Shown: positions 8,661 to 17,656 of the stretch, in pieces
How the letters are laid out: each line of letters begins with the position of its first letter
Position numbering within the stretch: the first letter of the stretch is position 1
DNA from: Flavobacterium sp. JAS
GTDB lineage: Bacteria; Bacteroidota; Bacteroidia; Flavobacteriales; Flavobacteriaceae
Direction of reading: 5' to 3'
DNA length: 64,000 nt
Assembly (NCBI RefSeq): GCF_020991455.1
Contig: NZ_JAJMOX010000012.1
Span: 1 to 64,000, forward strand
The notes under the pieces: generated by a model
Database searches by the model: none
What the model was told of the DNA's origin: nothing
The model's input: the letters and a program-made list of their open reading frames with translations, nothing else
Made by a program: the position numbers and the translations under genes

Positions 8661-9755
8661 CTAAACTTCAACCAGATTCTCTAAAAACTGCCTCCACTGT
8701 CCCATTATTTTTTCGACAGCATAATCTTTAGAAGTTTCTTTTGCATCGGCTCCAAACTTCAATCTTACCTCTTCATTTTCGATTAAAAAAGAAAGTTTAT
8801 CTACATACATTTCTAAATTCCCGTCCGGAATCAAAAATCCGTTTTCGGCATTGGTAATAATTGCTCTTGGGCCTATCGGACAATCGTAAGCGATACAAGG
8901 CAAACCGGAAGCCATAGCTTCGAGCAGAACCATCGGAAATCCCTCGGATCTGGAAGTCATTGCATAAATAGAATTTTCCAGGTATTTCTCTTCAATATTT
9001 TTTACAAACCGAAATACATTTACTTTCAAATTTATATCTAAATCAGTAACTGCTTTTTCTACAAAATCTACATCATCCGCATAAATATCTAACAACCAAT
9101 CCTGGTGTTTATTTGCAATTTCTTTCCAGATTAACAACAATCGATCTAATCCTTTTTCGTAAGAATTTCGGGCAATTGTAATAACTTTTTCATGCTGTAA
9201 ATTAGAAGTTGCTTCAGTCTTTATCCAAACAGGATTCGGAATTACAACACCATTTTTGGCGTTCCATTCTTTTAAGCTTTCACTTGATAATGCAACTATT
9301 TTAGTGAATTTTTGAGCACCAAAATCTTTAAATTGATATTTTAATTTCTGAACGAATTTTGAAAGTAAATCATTTTTTTGCTCTTTCTCTTCGATAAATT
9401 TTGATCCGTGACATTCAAATACAATTGGAGTTTTTGTTTTGACAATAAACGGAAAAGCAAAGGCTTTTAAACCATTATCTGCCACTAAAACAACATCCGG
9501 ATTTATCTGGGTAATCTTTTGATTTATTTGTTTTTGGAAAGAAGTAAAAAAACTAAAAACATTTCCGTTTAAAGTCATTTTATGGAATATAATTTTAGAA
9601 TTGAAGTTGTAAAAAGGTTCACCTTCTTCTTCATTTTGAGATAAAATATGAACTTCATAACCAAAATGCTCCACAAAATAATTGGCTTTAATAGCCAAAA
9701 CCCGGGCAACACCGCCAGCACTTTTTATTTTGGGAACGACATAAAGCAATCTCAT
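8661..9755 (-). CDS. Family 4 glycosyltransferase
   Basis: This 364-residue protein has the GT-B, family 4 pattern. An N-terminal acceptor domain with the glycine-rich loop SAGGVARVL (12-20) is followed by the C-terminal donor-binding motif EGFPMVLLEA (271-280), containing the E-x7-E glutamates. It likely retains donor-sugar configuration and builds a surface polysaccharide at the cytoplasmic membrane. Its start overlaps the stop of the FdtA-type gene by 4 bp, placing it in one minus-strand operon with that gene and another family 4 enzyme. The linkage formed is unknown. Confidence 0.85.
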   Translation of the reverse strand: MRLLYVVPKIKSAGGVARVLAIKANYFVEHFGYEVHILSQNEEEGEPFYNFNSKIIFHKMTLNGNVFSFFTSFQKQINQKITQINPDVVLVADNGLKAFAFPFIVKTKTPIVFECHGSKFIEEKEQKNDLLSKFVQKLKYQFKDFGAQKFTKIVALSSESLKEWNAKNGVVIPNPVWIKTEATSNLQHEKVITIARNSYEKGLDRLLLIWKEIANKHQDWLLDIYADDVDFVEKAVTDLDINLKVNVFRFVKNIEEKYLENSIYAMTSRSEGFPMVLLEAMASGLPCIAYDCPIGPRAIITNAENGFLIPDGNLEMYVDKLSFLIENEEVRLKFGADAKETSKDYAVEKIMGQWRQFLENLVEV

Positions 9756-10156
9756 TTTTTAGAGCTCAAATAGACATCATAATTCCTGATATAATCTGAT
9801 TCTTCGAAGATATCTGAAGCAAAAACCAAACAAACCGCACCGGAAGAAAAGTTTTCTAATTCGCGCCAAATGCCTTTTGGAAGATGCAATCCAACATTTG
9901 GTTTATTGAGCAAATAGCTTTTTTTAGTACTTCCGTCATTTACCGTTACTTCAAAACTTCCGCTTAAAGCGATTAAAACTTCGTGTTGCTCAATATGCGA
10001 ATGTCCGCCGCGAAAAGCATTGCTTGGCACGTCAAAAAGATAATAAACCCGCTTGAACTCAAAAGGCAAAATATCATTTTGAATAAAAGCCAAATTGCCG
10101 CTTAAGTTTTCTACAACCGGAATTTTCAGTAAGTTTATATCTTGAATTGTTGTCAT
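9752..10156 (-). CDS. FdtA/QdtA-type dTDP-4-keto-6-deoxyglucose 3,4-ketoisomerase
   Basis: This 134-residue cupin matches the WxcM/FdtA family in length and in the histidine-rich strand RGGHSHIEQHEV (H52, H54, H58). FdtA and QdtA move the keto group of dTDP-4-keto-6-deoxy-D-glucose from C4 to C3, preparing it for a DegT-type aminotransferase that makes 3-amino-3,6-dideoxyhexoses. Such an aminotransferase lies about 4.4 kb away at 14569. FdtA and QdtA give different stereochemistry and I cannot tell them apart here. The gene sits tightly between two glycosyltransferases (4-bp overlap on one side, 4-bp gap on the other). Confidence 0.85.
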   Translation of the reverse strand: MTTIQDINLLKIPVVENLSGNLAFIQNDILPFEFKRVYYLFDVPSNAFRGGHSHIEQHEVLIALSGSFEVTVNDGSTKKSYLLNKPNVGLHLPKGIWRELENFSSGAVCLVFASDIFEESDYIRNYDVYLSSKK

Positions 10157-10160
10157 ATTT

Positions 10161-11258
10161 TTAATGTACCTGCATCAAATTTAACCATTGTTGCCCAATT
10201 TTATCCAATAAAAAAAGCTGAATACTTTCAAAAGCATTCTTTTTGCAATTTTGATACAAAGTTTCATCTAAAACAAAAAGATTCATAGCTTCTGTCAACT
10301 TTTCCCAATTCTGATTTTCTACTAAAAGTCCATTTTCTAAACTTGTAATCATATCTCGAGGGCCAAAATCACAATCAAAAGATACAACGGGAGTTTGACA
10401 AGCCAAAGATTCTAAAATCACATTCGGGAATCCTTCATTTTTACTGCATAACACTAAAAATTTAGCTTTGCTTAGATATTTAAACGGATTGTTTTGATAC
10501 CCTAAAAGATGTACAAATCCTGAAATATTATTTTCTGAAATCACTCTTTCAAGACTGGATTTATTGCCATTTCCAACAATAACTAAATGAATTTGCTTTT
10601 GTGACAAAACCGATTGGGCATAACTTGAAATTAGCTTATCAAACTGCTTAATTTCGTTCTCGTATTGCCCGACTGCAATAATATAATCGAAGTTGATTTC
10701 TATATTTTCTTGTTGTTTTTCGAGAATTTCATCCAAGTAAATTGGATTATGAATTGTAACTACATTTTGCAATTTATGCTTCGTTTCAATCAACGTTTTC
10801 ATTTCTTCGACAATTGCAACATTCGCATAACAATGATTGTACATTAATCGTGTAAGCCACGAATTGTTAGGCATATAATGATCAATCAAGAAGCTGTGAA
10901 CGGTAAAAATAGTTTTGGTATTATAAATAAAACGTGCCAAAATTAATTCCTGAATCACTTTAGTTCGAAAACGAAAATCAATAATAAAATCAAACTTATT
11001 TTGGCTCAAATAATCTCGTAAAGCTTTTAATCTTTTGACTTTGTTAAAGAATCCGTTGCTTTTGTTTTTGAGCAAACCAAGATTAACTAATTTCCCGGAA
11101 TACGGAAAACTAACTTCGTCGAGAACAATAATAATATCGACTTCAAAACCTTGTTTTTCGAAAAAAAGTGACAAATTTGCCATCACTTTATCGCTTCCGC
11201 CTCCGCTTAAGCGATAACCAATTAAAGCAATTTTCTTTTTTTTGTGAGACAATATCAT
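10161..11258 (-). CDS. Family 4 glycosyltransferase
   Basis: This 365-residue GT-B enzyme has the N-terminal glycine loop RLSGGGSDKVM (16-26) and the donor-site motif NEGFPNVILES (274-284) with E-x7-E spacing. It is the first gene of the minus-strand operon that continues into fdtA-like and the second family 4 gene. A TATATTTG promoter box lies about 23 bp upstream. It shares only the general family pattern with the 8661 gene, so the two probably form different linkages. Confidence 0.85.
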   Translation of the reverse strand: MILSHKKKKIALIGYRLSGGGSDKVMANLSLFFEKQGFEVDIIIVLDEVSFPYSGKLVNLGLLKNKSNGFFNKVKRLKALRDYLSQNKFDFIIDFRFRTKVIQELILARFIYNTKTIFTVHSFLIDHYMPNNSWLTRLMYNHCYANVAIVEEMKTLIETKHKLQNVVTIHNPIYLDEILEKQQENIEINFDYIIAVGQYENEIKQFDKLISSYAQSVLSQKQIHLVIVGNGNKSSLERVISENNISGFVHLLGYQNNPFKYLSKAKFLVLCSKNEGFPNVILESLACQTPVVSFDCDFGPRDMITSLENGLLVENQNWEKLTEAMNLFVLDETLYQNCKKNAFESIQLFLLDKIGQQWLNLMQVH

Positions 11259-11280
11259 TCGTGATTTCTTATTTTCGTAT

Positions 11281-11288
11281 CAAATATA
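11281..11288 (-). promoter_or_regulatory. Candidate -7 box of the minus-strand glycosyltransferase operon
   Basis: The minus strand reads TATATTTG, an exact TAnnTTTG match, 23 bp before the ATG at 11258. It lies in the 48-bp divergent gap shared with the plus-strand glycosyltransferase. Confidence 0.6.
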
Positions 11289-11306
11289 TAACTCTTTAAA
11301 AACAAT

Positions 11307-12212
11307 ATGCAAGATAAATCATTAGTGACCATTATTTGCTTGTGTTATAATCACGAAAAGTATGTTGTTGAGAGTTTACTTTCGGTCCTACATCAGGATT
11401 ATCCTTTTATAGAATTGATTGTTGTGGATGATTTTAGTACCGATAATTCCAGAGAAACTATTAAGAAATGGCTTATTGATTATCCTGAAGTTCAACTTAT
11501 TGCAAACGAAACAAATCTTGGAAGTACAAAATCATTCAACAAAGCACTAAAACTTGCCAAAGGCGATTTTATAATTGATCTCGCCGCAGATGACATTTTG
11601 GTGCCGAATTGTGTTTCTCTACAAATAAAAGCCTTTCAAGAAAGTCGGTATAAAAATCTTGGTGTTGTTTATGGAAATGCTGAATTAATCACCGAAAATG
11701 GTGACTTTGATTCGTATTATTTTACAGTTGATTTCAATAAAAAAACAATCGAAAAAAGAGAAACCGGAGATATTTATTTGAGTGTTCTTTCTGGCGGAAA
11801 CAGTATTTGTTCTGTTTCGTCGATGGTTAGGAAATCGGTTTTTGATGTTTTGAATGGTTATGATGAAAATCTGGCTTATGAAGATTTAGACATTTGGATT
11901 CGGGCTTCGCGTAGTTATGATTTCGATTATATTGATAAAATTTTAATTAAAAAAAGAATTTCGACAACTTCTTTAGGAACTCATTTTTTCATCAAAAACG
12001 ATGCGAGATCCAGGAAAATAAATTATTCGACTTATCTGATTATCAAAAAAGCAATTCGATTAAATAAAACTAAAATCGAACATAAAACGATTTTGAAAAG
12101 AATGCATTTCGAAATGATTTTAGCGCATAAAACTTCTGATTTTAAATTGCTTTTGAAGTATGTTCTACTTGAAATAAAACAACGTTTCCACATAATAAAA
12201 GAACGCGGATAA
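11307..12212 (+). CDS. Family 2 glycosyltransferase
   Basis: This 301-residue protein shows a classical family 2 start, VTIICLCYNHEKYV, then DDFSTDNS (41-48) for nucleotide binding and LAADDILVP (92-100) with the DxD-like metal site. YEDLDIWIR further on is the expected ED-containing catalytic segment. It likely adds one sugar of the surface polysaccharide repeat unit. It is the only plus-strand gene inside the otherwise minus-strand cluster, and it is followed by a long inverted repeat rather than another gene. Confidence 0.85.
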   Translation: MQDKSLVTIICLCYNHEKYVVESLLSVLHQDYPFIELIVVDDFSTDNSRETIKKWLIDYPEVQLIANETNLGSTKSFNKALKLAKGDFIIDLAADDILVPNCVSLQIKAFQESRYKNLGVVYGNAELITENGDFDSYYFTVDFNKKTIEKRETGDIYLSVLSGGNSICSVSSMVRKSVFDVLNGYDENLAYEDLDIWIRASRSYDFDYIDKILIKKRISTTSLGTHFFIKNDARSRKINYSTYLIIKKAIRLNKTKIEHKTILKRMHFEMILAHKTSDFKLLLKYVLLEIKQRFHIIKERG

Positions 12213-12323
12213 AACGGATTTACTTCGTAAAGACACGGATAAAAACGGATTTTTTAAAGTAATCCATTTAAAAAAATCCGTTTTTATCCGTGTTTTCGCT
12301 TTAGCGAATCCGTGTCATCCGCG
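12205..12323. repeat. Long imperfect inverted repeat (ATCCGTGT family)
   Basis: Nearly the whole 120-bp interval between convergent genes is self-complementary. CGCGGAT near 12205 pairs with ATCCGCG near 12316, and ACGGATAAAAACGGATTTTT pairs with AAAAAATCCGTTTTTATCCG in the middle. This resembles repeat families common in Flavobacterium and could serve as a bidirectional terminator. Confidence 0.7.
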
Positions 12324-12332
12324 TGCCAATTT

Positions 12333-13079
12333 TTAAATCGTCAAAAAATCATCTAATTGCTGTTTTTCGCCTTGCCAGTCTCTTGAAATATTATTCCGAA
12401 TTAATTTGGCCGGAATCCCTCCTATCAGAATATTTTCGCCTAAAGTGGTGTAATCTTTTGTACATAAACTGTTTGATGCAATTGTACAAAAATCAGGTAT
12501 CTGAGTTCCTTTTAAGATTGAAACTCTGTTGCTACCAAAATTATAATTCCCGATAAAAATCGGAGCCGATTTTTGAAGTTTTTCACCTGTTTGCGTATCT
12601 ATCAAATCATGAAAATTGGTATCGATAATCTGAGACTCTGAACCAAAACGGGCATAATCGCCTAAGACAATTTTTTCGGTACAAATTAATTTTCCGTTTG
12701 ATGCCATCGAAGCCATATTCCCAAGTTCGCACGAAGCATTTTCGCCAACAAAAACAAAACAATCTTTTCCAAATTGAAACTTTCCTTTGAAGGTTAATTT
12801 CCCTAAAATAAAGATTTCTCCAATACCTTTATACGCTTTGTTTAATTCGTAAGGCTGGCCAAAACCAATCATTCCTTTTTTGATATTTCCATCAATTTGA
12901 ATTTCTCCGGTTATTGACGTGAATCTAACTTTTCCGTAAAAGAAAACAGGAAGTTTTTTAGCCGTTTCAAAGGGGAATTTCTTAAAATTAAAATACAATG
13001 TTTTCGTCCAGTTTACCGAATAGTAAAACCGAAGTTTGTGATAAAAAGAACGGTATTTTCTATAACTACTTTTAATCAT
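12333..13079 (-). CDS. Hexapeptide-repeat (left-handed beta-helix) acyltransferase
   Basis: This 248-residue protein has a basic aromatic N-terminus (about 1-45), then hydrophobic hexapeptide-like repeats of a left-handed beta-helix (for example IFILGKLTFKGKFQFGKDCF). NFHDLID and IGNYNFGSNRVSILKGTQIPD are typical of sugar O- or N-acetyltransferases. It probably transfers acetyl from acetyl-CoA to a sugar of the polysaccharide. It overlaps the flippase gene by 8 bp and follows it in the operon. It is longer than FdtC-type 3-N-acetyltransferases, so assigning it to the 3-amino sugar is speculative. Confidence 0.75.
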   Translation of the reverse strand: MIKSSYRKYRSFYHKLRFYYSVNWTKTLYFNFKKFPFETAKKLPVFFYGKVRFTSITGEIQIDGNIKKGMIGFGQPYELNKAYKGIGEIFILGKLTFKGKFQFGKDCFVFVGENASCELGNMASMASNGKLICTEKIVLGDYARFGSESQIIDTNFHDLIDTQTGEKLQKSAPIFIGNYNFGSNRVSILKGTQIPDFCTIASNSLCTKDYTTLGENILIGGIPAKLIRNNISRDWQGEKQQLDDFLTI

Positions 13080-14565
13080 TTTCGTTCTTTTTAGTTGAAG
13101 TTAATGATGCAAACATTTCTTTTAAATTCATTTTTTTATTGATCTGAAACACACTAAAACTTATTGAAATTAAAACCATTACCATCATTAAACTATATTT
13201 TAAAATCGGAATCTCAATGTATCGAAGCAAAAATGTAGTTATACATAACACAAAACAAATGAAATATATTTTATAAAATTCGGTATCGAAATAAAAATTA
13301 TATCTTCTTTTTGTGATGATTTTTAATCCAATAAAATGAAATAAAAAATACAGACAAAAACCAAAACCTAAACCTTGCAAACCATAAAAATAATAACCCA
13401 GAATATTCATTATTAAGGACAAAATATTAAACCCGATCGCAGTTTTCACAAACATTTTAGAATCGCCTTTGGCTATTAAAATAAATCCCATTGACCACGA
13501 AACGGCTCTGAACAACATTCCTAAAATTCCGAAACAAACCATTGGAATAATTTCATTGAATTTTGGCGTGTAAATAAGTTGTATTATTATTGAGATGAAA
13601 GTCAAAAATAAGACAATTATTGGCGTTATGATGATAATCGAGATAAATGCTTGCTGTTCTACACTTGATCTAACTTTTTCATTATCAGAATTCACAGAAG
13701 CTAATTTCGGAAAATAATCAGTACTCATCACTGTAAAAATAATTCCAACATAAGAATTCAATAAGGTGAAACCTGCATTGTAAAAACCAACTTGTTCTAA
13801 ACTTCCGTTTTTACCAATATAAACCTGAACTAAATACGTCGACAAAAGCGTTAAAACACTGCTTATCGTAAGCATAAAACCTAATTTTACGATCGATTTT
13901 CCTTCAGTTAAAAATACTTCTTTTGAAATTTTTTCTTCATTGATTTTGATTTTATTCGAATAATAAAAAGAAAATATCAAGGCCGATAAAGAAGCAATTA
14001 TTATGGTAGGAATAATAGCGTCAATCCTCAAAAAATAATACAGCGGAATCGAAAAAAGCAATCCAAACAAATTCCCATACAAATTGGCTTTTGCCAAAAA
14101 TCGCATTTGTCGTAAACCTTGCAAAACGGCCAATTGCCCTGTAGACAATTGTTTAAATAATAGTGTAATTGCTAAAAATATAAAAGAATTGGTTTGACTT
14201 GAATCTCCAAAAGTAATAATACTTAATGCTTTTGAAAAAACTATTACGAGCAACATTCCAAATATTCCGGTAAAAAAAACAATCTTTCGTATGATCTGAA
14301 TTGTGTTGGAAACCGTTTTTAAATCTTCGTTTTTATAGTTTTCCGAAATGTTTTTTACAGTGCTGGTTTCCATTCCTAAACCTGAAATACCGCTAATAAC
14401 TCCTAAAGTTGAATTCAATAAAGCAATGATTCCCATTCCGGCGGGACCAATAAAAATTGCAATTAATTTGGTTCTGATAATCGAAATTAAAATCGTAAAA
14501 AACTGTACGCCTCCAAAAAGTGAAGTCGTTTTTAGAATCTGCTGATATGTTTTACTATCAGACAC
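13072..14565 (-). CDS. Wzx-type polysaccharide flippase (MATE-like oligosaccharide translocase)
   Basis: This 497-residue protein is almost entirely hydrophobic, with about 12-14 likely membrane segments. The N-terminus (LKTTSLFGGVQFFTILISIIRTKLIAIFIG) has the pattern of Wzx and O-antigen translocases. Such proteins flip undecaprenyl-linked repeat units to the periplasm. It lies between an aminotransferase gene (3-bp gap upstream) and an acyltransferase gene (8-bp overlap downstream), confirming membership of the polysaccharide operon. No Wzy polymerase or Wzz regulator is visible in the window. Confidence 0.85.
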   Translation of the reverse strand: MSDSKTYQQILKTTSLFGGVQFFTILISIIRTKLIAIFIGPAGMGIIALLNSTLGVISGISGLGMETSTVKNISENYKNEDLKTVSNTIQIIRKIVFFTGIFGMLLVIVFSKALSIITFGDSSQTNSFIFLAITLLFKQLSTGQLAVLQGLRQMRFLAKANLYGNLFGLLFSIPLYYFLRIDAIIPTIIIASLSALIFSFYYSNKIKINEEKISKEVFLTEGKSIVKLGFMLTISSVLTLLSTYLVQVYIGKNGSLEQVGFYNAGFTLLNSYVGIIFTVMSTDYFPKLASVNSDNEKVRSSVEQQAFISIIIITPIIVLFLTFISIIIQLIYTPKFNEIIPMVCFGILGMLFRAVSWSMGFILIAKGDSKMFVKTAIGFNILSLIMNILGYYFYGLQGLGFGFCLYFLFHFIGLKIITKRRYNFYFDTEFYKIYFICFVLCITTFLLRYIEIPILKYSLMMVMVLISISFSVFQINKKMNLKEMFASLTSTKKNEND

Positions 14566-14568
14566 TAC

Positions 14569-15726
14569 TTAATATTGATTTAAAATTTTGATAACAAGAT
14601 CTACTTCATTTTCAGTCAAAACGGGGCTTATAGGCAAGCTCAAAACTTCGTTATGAATCTTTTCTGTTATTGGAAATGATAGTTTATTCCAACCCAAACT
14701 TTCAGTAGAAAATGCTTTTTGCTTGTGTGGCGGAATTGGATAATGAATTACAGTTTGAATATTATTCTGGGTTAAATATTCTTGTAAAGCATTTCTATTT
14801 TCAGTTCGGATAACGAACAAATGAAAAACATGATTCTCTGAAAAATCCCAAAACGGAAGTTTGATTTTATCATTTTTAATTTCAGATAAATATCGTTTTG
14901 CTATAATACGACGTTTGTCATTACCAGCATCTAAATTTGGCAATTTCAGATTCAAAAACGCAGCATGAAGTTCGTCTAATCTTGAATTCACACCAATATA
15001 TTCGTTGTGATATTTTTGCTCTGAACCATAATTCCGCAGCGAAAAAAGCACTTTTGCAAGTTCAGAATCATTTGTGGTAATTGCACCGCCATCGCCCAAA
15101 CAACCTAAATTTTTCCCTGGATAAAAACTGTAAGCCTTTGCTGATTGTAGATTGTTGATTTTAGATTTTAGATTTTCTTCTCCTTGGAATTTGGAATTTG
15201 ATTTTTGATTATTGGGATTTGCAACTGCTCCATGCGATTGTGCAGCATCTTCTACAACTATCAGATTATTTTGAATTGCAATTTCGTTTATCTTTTCCAT
15301 TTCAGCCAATTGTCCATAAAGATGAACAGCTAAAATGGCTTTTGTTTTTGGAGTTATTTTCTCCTGAATCAAATCTGGATTGATGTTGTAGGTTTCTAAC
15401 TTTGGCTCGACCAAAACCGGAACTAAATCTGCTTGTAAAACAGCCAGAATACTCGCAATATAAGTGTTTGCAGGAACGATAACTTCGTCGCCTTTTTGGA
15501 GTTTTCCTAACTGGATATATCCTTTGAAAATCAAAACCAGAGCGTCAAAACCATTCCCTACTCCTATGCAATATTTGGTTTGACAATATTCGGCGAAAGC
15601 CTTTTCAAATGCTTCCACTTCTTTTCCTAAAATATACCAGCCATTGTCTAAAATCGTTTTCAGTTTTTGCTGAAATGCAGTTTCATAAGGTTGGTTTATT
15701 TTTTTTAGATCAAGAAATAGAATCAT
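14569..15726 (-). CDS. DegT/DnrJ/EryC1 family PLP-dependent sugar aminotransferase
   Basis: This 385-residue enzyme is recognisable from GNGFDAL (57-63), VVEDAAQSHGA (157-167) with the aspartate that pairs with the PLP ring nitrogen, and SFYPGKNLG (200-208) with the Schiff-base lysine K205. Next to an FdtA-type ketoisomerase it likely makes dTDP-3-amino-3,6-dideoxyhexose (FdtB/QdtB role). Residues about 171-196, between HGA and SFYPGK, form a polar lysine/asparagine/serine-rich insert. It is encoded by DNA resembling intergenic repeats and is far longer than the usual few-residue linker. Because the frame is kept and all motifs remain, the enzyme may still be active. Confidence 0.85.
   Translation of the reverse strand: MILFLDLKKINQPYETAFQQKLKTILDNGWYILGKEVEAFEKAFAEYCQTKYCIGVGNGFDALVLIFKGYIQLGKLQKGDEVIVPANTYIASILAVLQADLVPVLVEPKLETYNINPDLIQEKITPKTKAILAVHLYGQLAEMEKINEIAIQNNLIVVEDAAQSHGAVANPNNQKSNSKFQGEENLKSKINNLQSAKAYSFYPGKNLGCLGDGGAITTNDSELAKVLFSLRNYGSEQKYHNEYIGVNSRLDELHAAFLNLKLPNLDAGNDKRRIIAKRYLSEIKNDKIKLPFWDFSENHVFHLFVIRTENRNALQEYLTQNNIQTVIHYPIPPHKQKAFSTESLGWNKLSFPITEKIHNEVLSLPISPVLTENEVDLVIKILNQY
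15139..15216 (-). repeat. In-frame intergenic-type repeat inside the aminotransferase gene
   Basis: On the coding strand the segment reads as tandem words such as CAAATTCCAAATTCC and AATCTAAAATCTAAAATC. The first is the same kind of repeat as that found in non-coding DNA near 53955-53990 and 54270-54325. It adds about 26 codons in frame. Confidence 0.6.
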
Positions 15727-15920
15727 GTTTTTTTATTTTGCTCAAGATTCTAACACATAGAATCATAGATTTTGCAAGTCAAAAATAGGCGTTTTACTTA
15801 TTTAAACACACATAGCTATGTGATAGAAATATTTTTCTTTTTATTTTCTTTTTCTAACACTAATAAATCAATCCCGAAACTTCGGGACTATGTGTTAAAA
15901 AGATTACTTCAATCAGGTCG
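15727..15920. repeat. Intergenic region with ACACATAG inverted repeats
   Basis: TCTAACACATAG near 15749 and CTATGTGTTA near 15889 form inverted copies, and TCCCGAAACTTCGGGA (about 15873-15888) is a compact hairpin. No ORF is seen. Confidence 0.5.
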
Positions 15921-16871
15921 TTATTTAATATTTATTTTATAAAAATCCTGATTGTAAACGGTACAGCCTAACTCTTCTTTTTGTTTTAAAAGTCCTGGGT
16001 GATATCCGCTTTCGTTTTCTTCATTTACGATTCCCATATCAAAAAAGCGTTTGCCTTTTCGTTTGTATTTGTGAATTAGATTAATGAATAAAAAATCGAG
16101 TGCTCTTACTTTTTCTCCTTTTTCAGATGTGGCTCCGTATTGCGATTTGACTACGTTTTTGGTCTCAAAAATAGTGATTCCGGCAACAATCTCATCATTT
16201 TGATAAACGGAATATTGTCTGATTTTTTCTGGAAACTTAGCTTTTAACAGTAAAATTTCTTCTTTTGTATGAACTGGTTTTGTATCGAATTTTTCCAGTA
16301 ATCTTGGAGCTAAAATGGAATCCCAAAAGGGTTCAAAATCCTCTTCTTCGATAATATCTAAATCAAGGTTTTCGATTCTTCTAAAGTGTTTTAACTTACT
16401 TTTAGAAATCTGTAATGGCAATTCAAGATTAACTGCCAAATTCATTTCTTTTCGTTCTGAAATGGCACCTCTTTTAAACAAAAAAAAGTCGGTTTCGTGA
16501 TTCCCATTGGGGAAATAAAAACTTGGAATTGGCTTATAATAAAAAGCTTCAATGGCGTTTTCCTTTAGAAAAACTAAAATTTCATCTAAAATTGATTCTA
16601 CTTTTTCGGCTTTCAATTTATTCAAAAAAACTAAACCTCCATACGTTAATCCTTGGTGCGAATAAACAGAATTTTCAGACTTATTGGCCGGCAAAATTGC
16701 TTTTAGCTTCTCTTCTTCAAAAATCAAAAGTGAAAAATCTACAAAACGATCCTGATGGTATTCCATAAAATCTCTATGAAATAGAAAGGTAGCGTTTTTG
16801 GCCTGAGCGATAAACTCGTTCCAAATGCTATAATCGTTTTGATGGTATTTTTTTACAATGAATTTTGTCAT
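15921..16871 (-). CDS. FemAB/GNAT-like acyltransferase of the polysaccharide locus
   Basis: This 316-residue protein begins WNEFIAQAKNATFLFHRDFMEYH, the pattern of GNAT-fold proteins related to FemAB transferases that often sit in glycan clusters. A second half with EIVAGITIFETKNVVKSQYGATSE and GKRFFDMGIVNEE resembles the acceptor-side GNAT core. It may acylate an amino sugar, for example the product of the neighbouring aminotransferase, but no catalytic residue can be assigned with certainty. It lies 194 bp upstream of the aminotransferase on the same strand. Confidence 0.6.
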   Translation of the reverse strand: MTKFIVKKYHQNDYSIWNEFIAQAKNATFLFHRDFMEYHQDRFVDFSLLIFEEEKLKAILPANKSENSVYSHQGLTYGGLVFLNKLKAEKVESILDEILVFLKENAIEAFYYKPIPSFYFPNGNHETDFFLFKRGAISERKEMNLAVNLELPLQISKSKLKHFRRIENLDLDIIEEEDFEPFWDSILAPRLLEKFDTKPVHTKEEILLLKAKFPEKIRQYSVYQNDEIVAGITIFETKNVVKSQYGATSEKGEKVRALDFLFINLIHKYKRKGKRFFDMGIVNEENESGYHPGLLKQKEELGCTVYNQDFYKINIK

Positions 16872-16905
16872 TTTTTCGGCTACTTCTTTTTCTATCTTCT
16901 AAATT

Positions 16906-16977
16906 AAAAAAATTCGCCACGAATTCTCGAATTTTCGTTAAATATAAACAAATAAACTCGGGAACTTGTGGCGAAAA
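16906..16977. repeat. GCCACGAATT-family inverted repeat
   Basis: TTCGCCACGAATTCTCG at the left and GGGAACTTGTGGCGAA at the right form an imperfect inverted repeat. It lies between two same-strand genes. Related copies occur at 23320, 27717 and 51780. Confidence 0.6.
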
Positions 16978-17003
16978 ATTTTCAGCTAATATTGCTGAAT
17001 ATA

Positions 17004-17606
17004 TTATTTGTGTTCAAATGCGGGTAAATACCATTTGAATTTTACGGCCATTAATCGAACTGTGATTATTACAACTGATGTTACCAAATATAAAAGGTCA
17101 TCTTCTAAATTCAGCTTTCTCAAGCCAAAAAATACTACTCCTCCAAAAATACAAATAGTAGCATAAATTTCCCTTCTAAAAATAGTTGGAATTTCAGTAC
17201 ATAAAATATCGCGAATTACGCCTCCAAAGCAGGCTGTCATGGTTCCTAATGCAATACAAATAACAGGATGTAAACCAATCGAAATTCCTTTTTCGAGTCC
17301 GATTAAGGTAAAAACTCCAAGTCCAATCGTGTCAAATAGAAACAAGGAAGTTCTTAGTTTGTCAAATTTTTTCCTAAAAAGAATAGCCAGCAAAAAACCT
17401 AAGGTAATCACGTAAACATATTGCAAATCTTTCATCCAGCCCACCGGAGTTCTCCCAATTAAGACATCTCGCAGCGTTCCGCCACCAACAGCTGTAACAA
17501 AGGCTATGATGAAAACCCCAAACGGATCGAGTTTTTTGTGCATTGCTGTTAAAGCGCCGGACATGGCAAAGGCCATTGTACCGATAAGATCTAATAGATG
17601 AAACAT
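17004..17606 (-). CDS. UPF0126/TRIC-like membrane protein (YicG family)
   Basis: This 200-residue protein has about six or seven hydrophobic segments in two related halves. The halves carry the matching motifs GGGTLRDVLIG (about 42-52) and GGVIRDILC (about 128-136), diagnostic for the UPF0126 family. Bacterial relatives of trimeric intracellular cation channels share this fold and may conduct cations or transport amino acids. The physiological substrate is not predictable from sequence. It appears monocistronic, followed by spacer DNA. Confidence 0.85.
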   Translation of the reverse strand: MFHLLDLIGTMAFAMSGALTAMHKKLDPFGVFIIAFVTAVGGGTLRDVLIGRTPVGWMKDLQYVYVITLGFLLAILFRKKFDKLRTSLFLFDTIGLGVFTLIGLEKGISIGLHPVICIALGTMTACFGGVIRDILCTEIPTIFRREIYATICIFGGVVFFGLRKLNLEDDLLYLVTSVVIITVRLMAVKFKWYLPAFEHK

Positions 17607-17656
17607 TTTTTTTCTAGGTTCTAAGGTTCTGTGATTCTAAGTTGCTGAGTTTTTTT

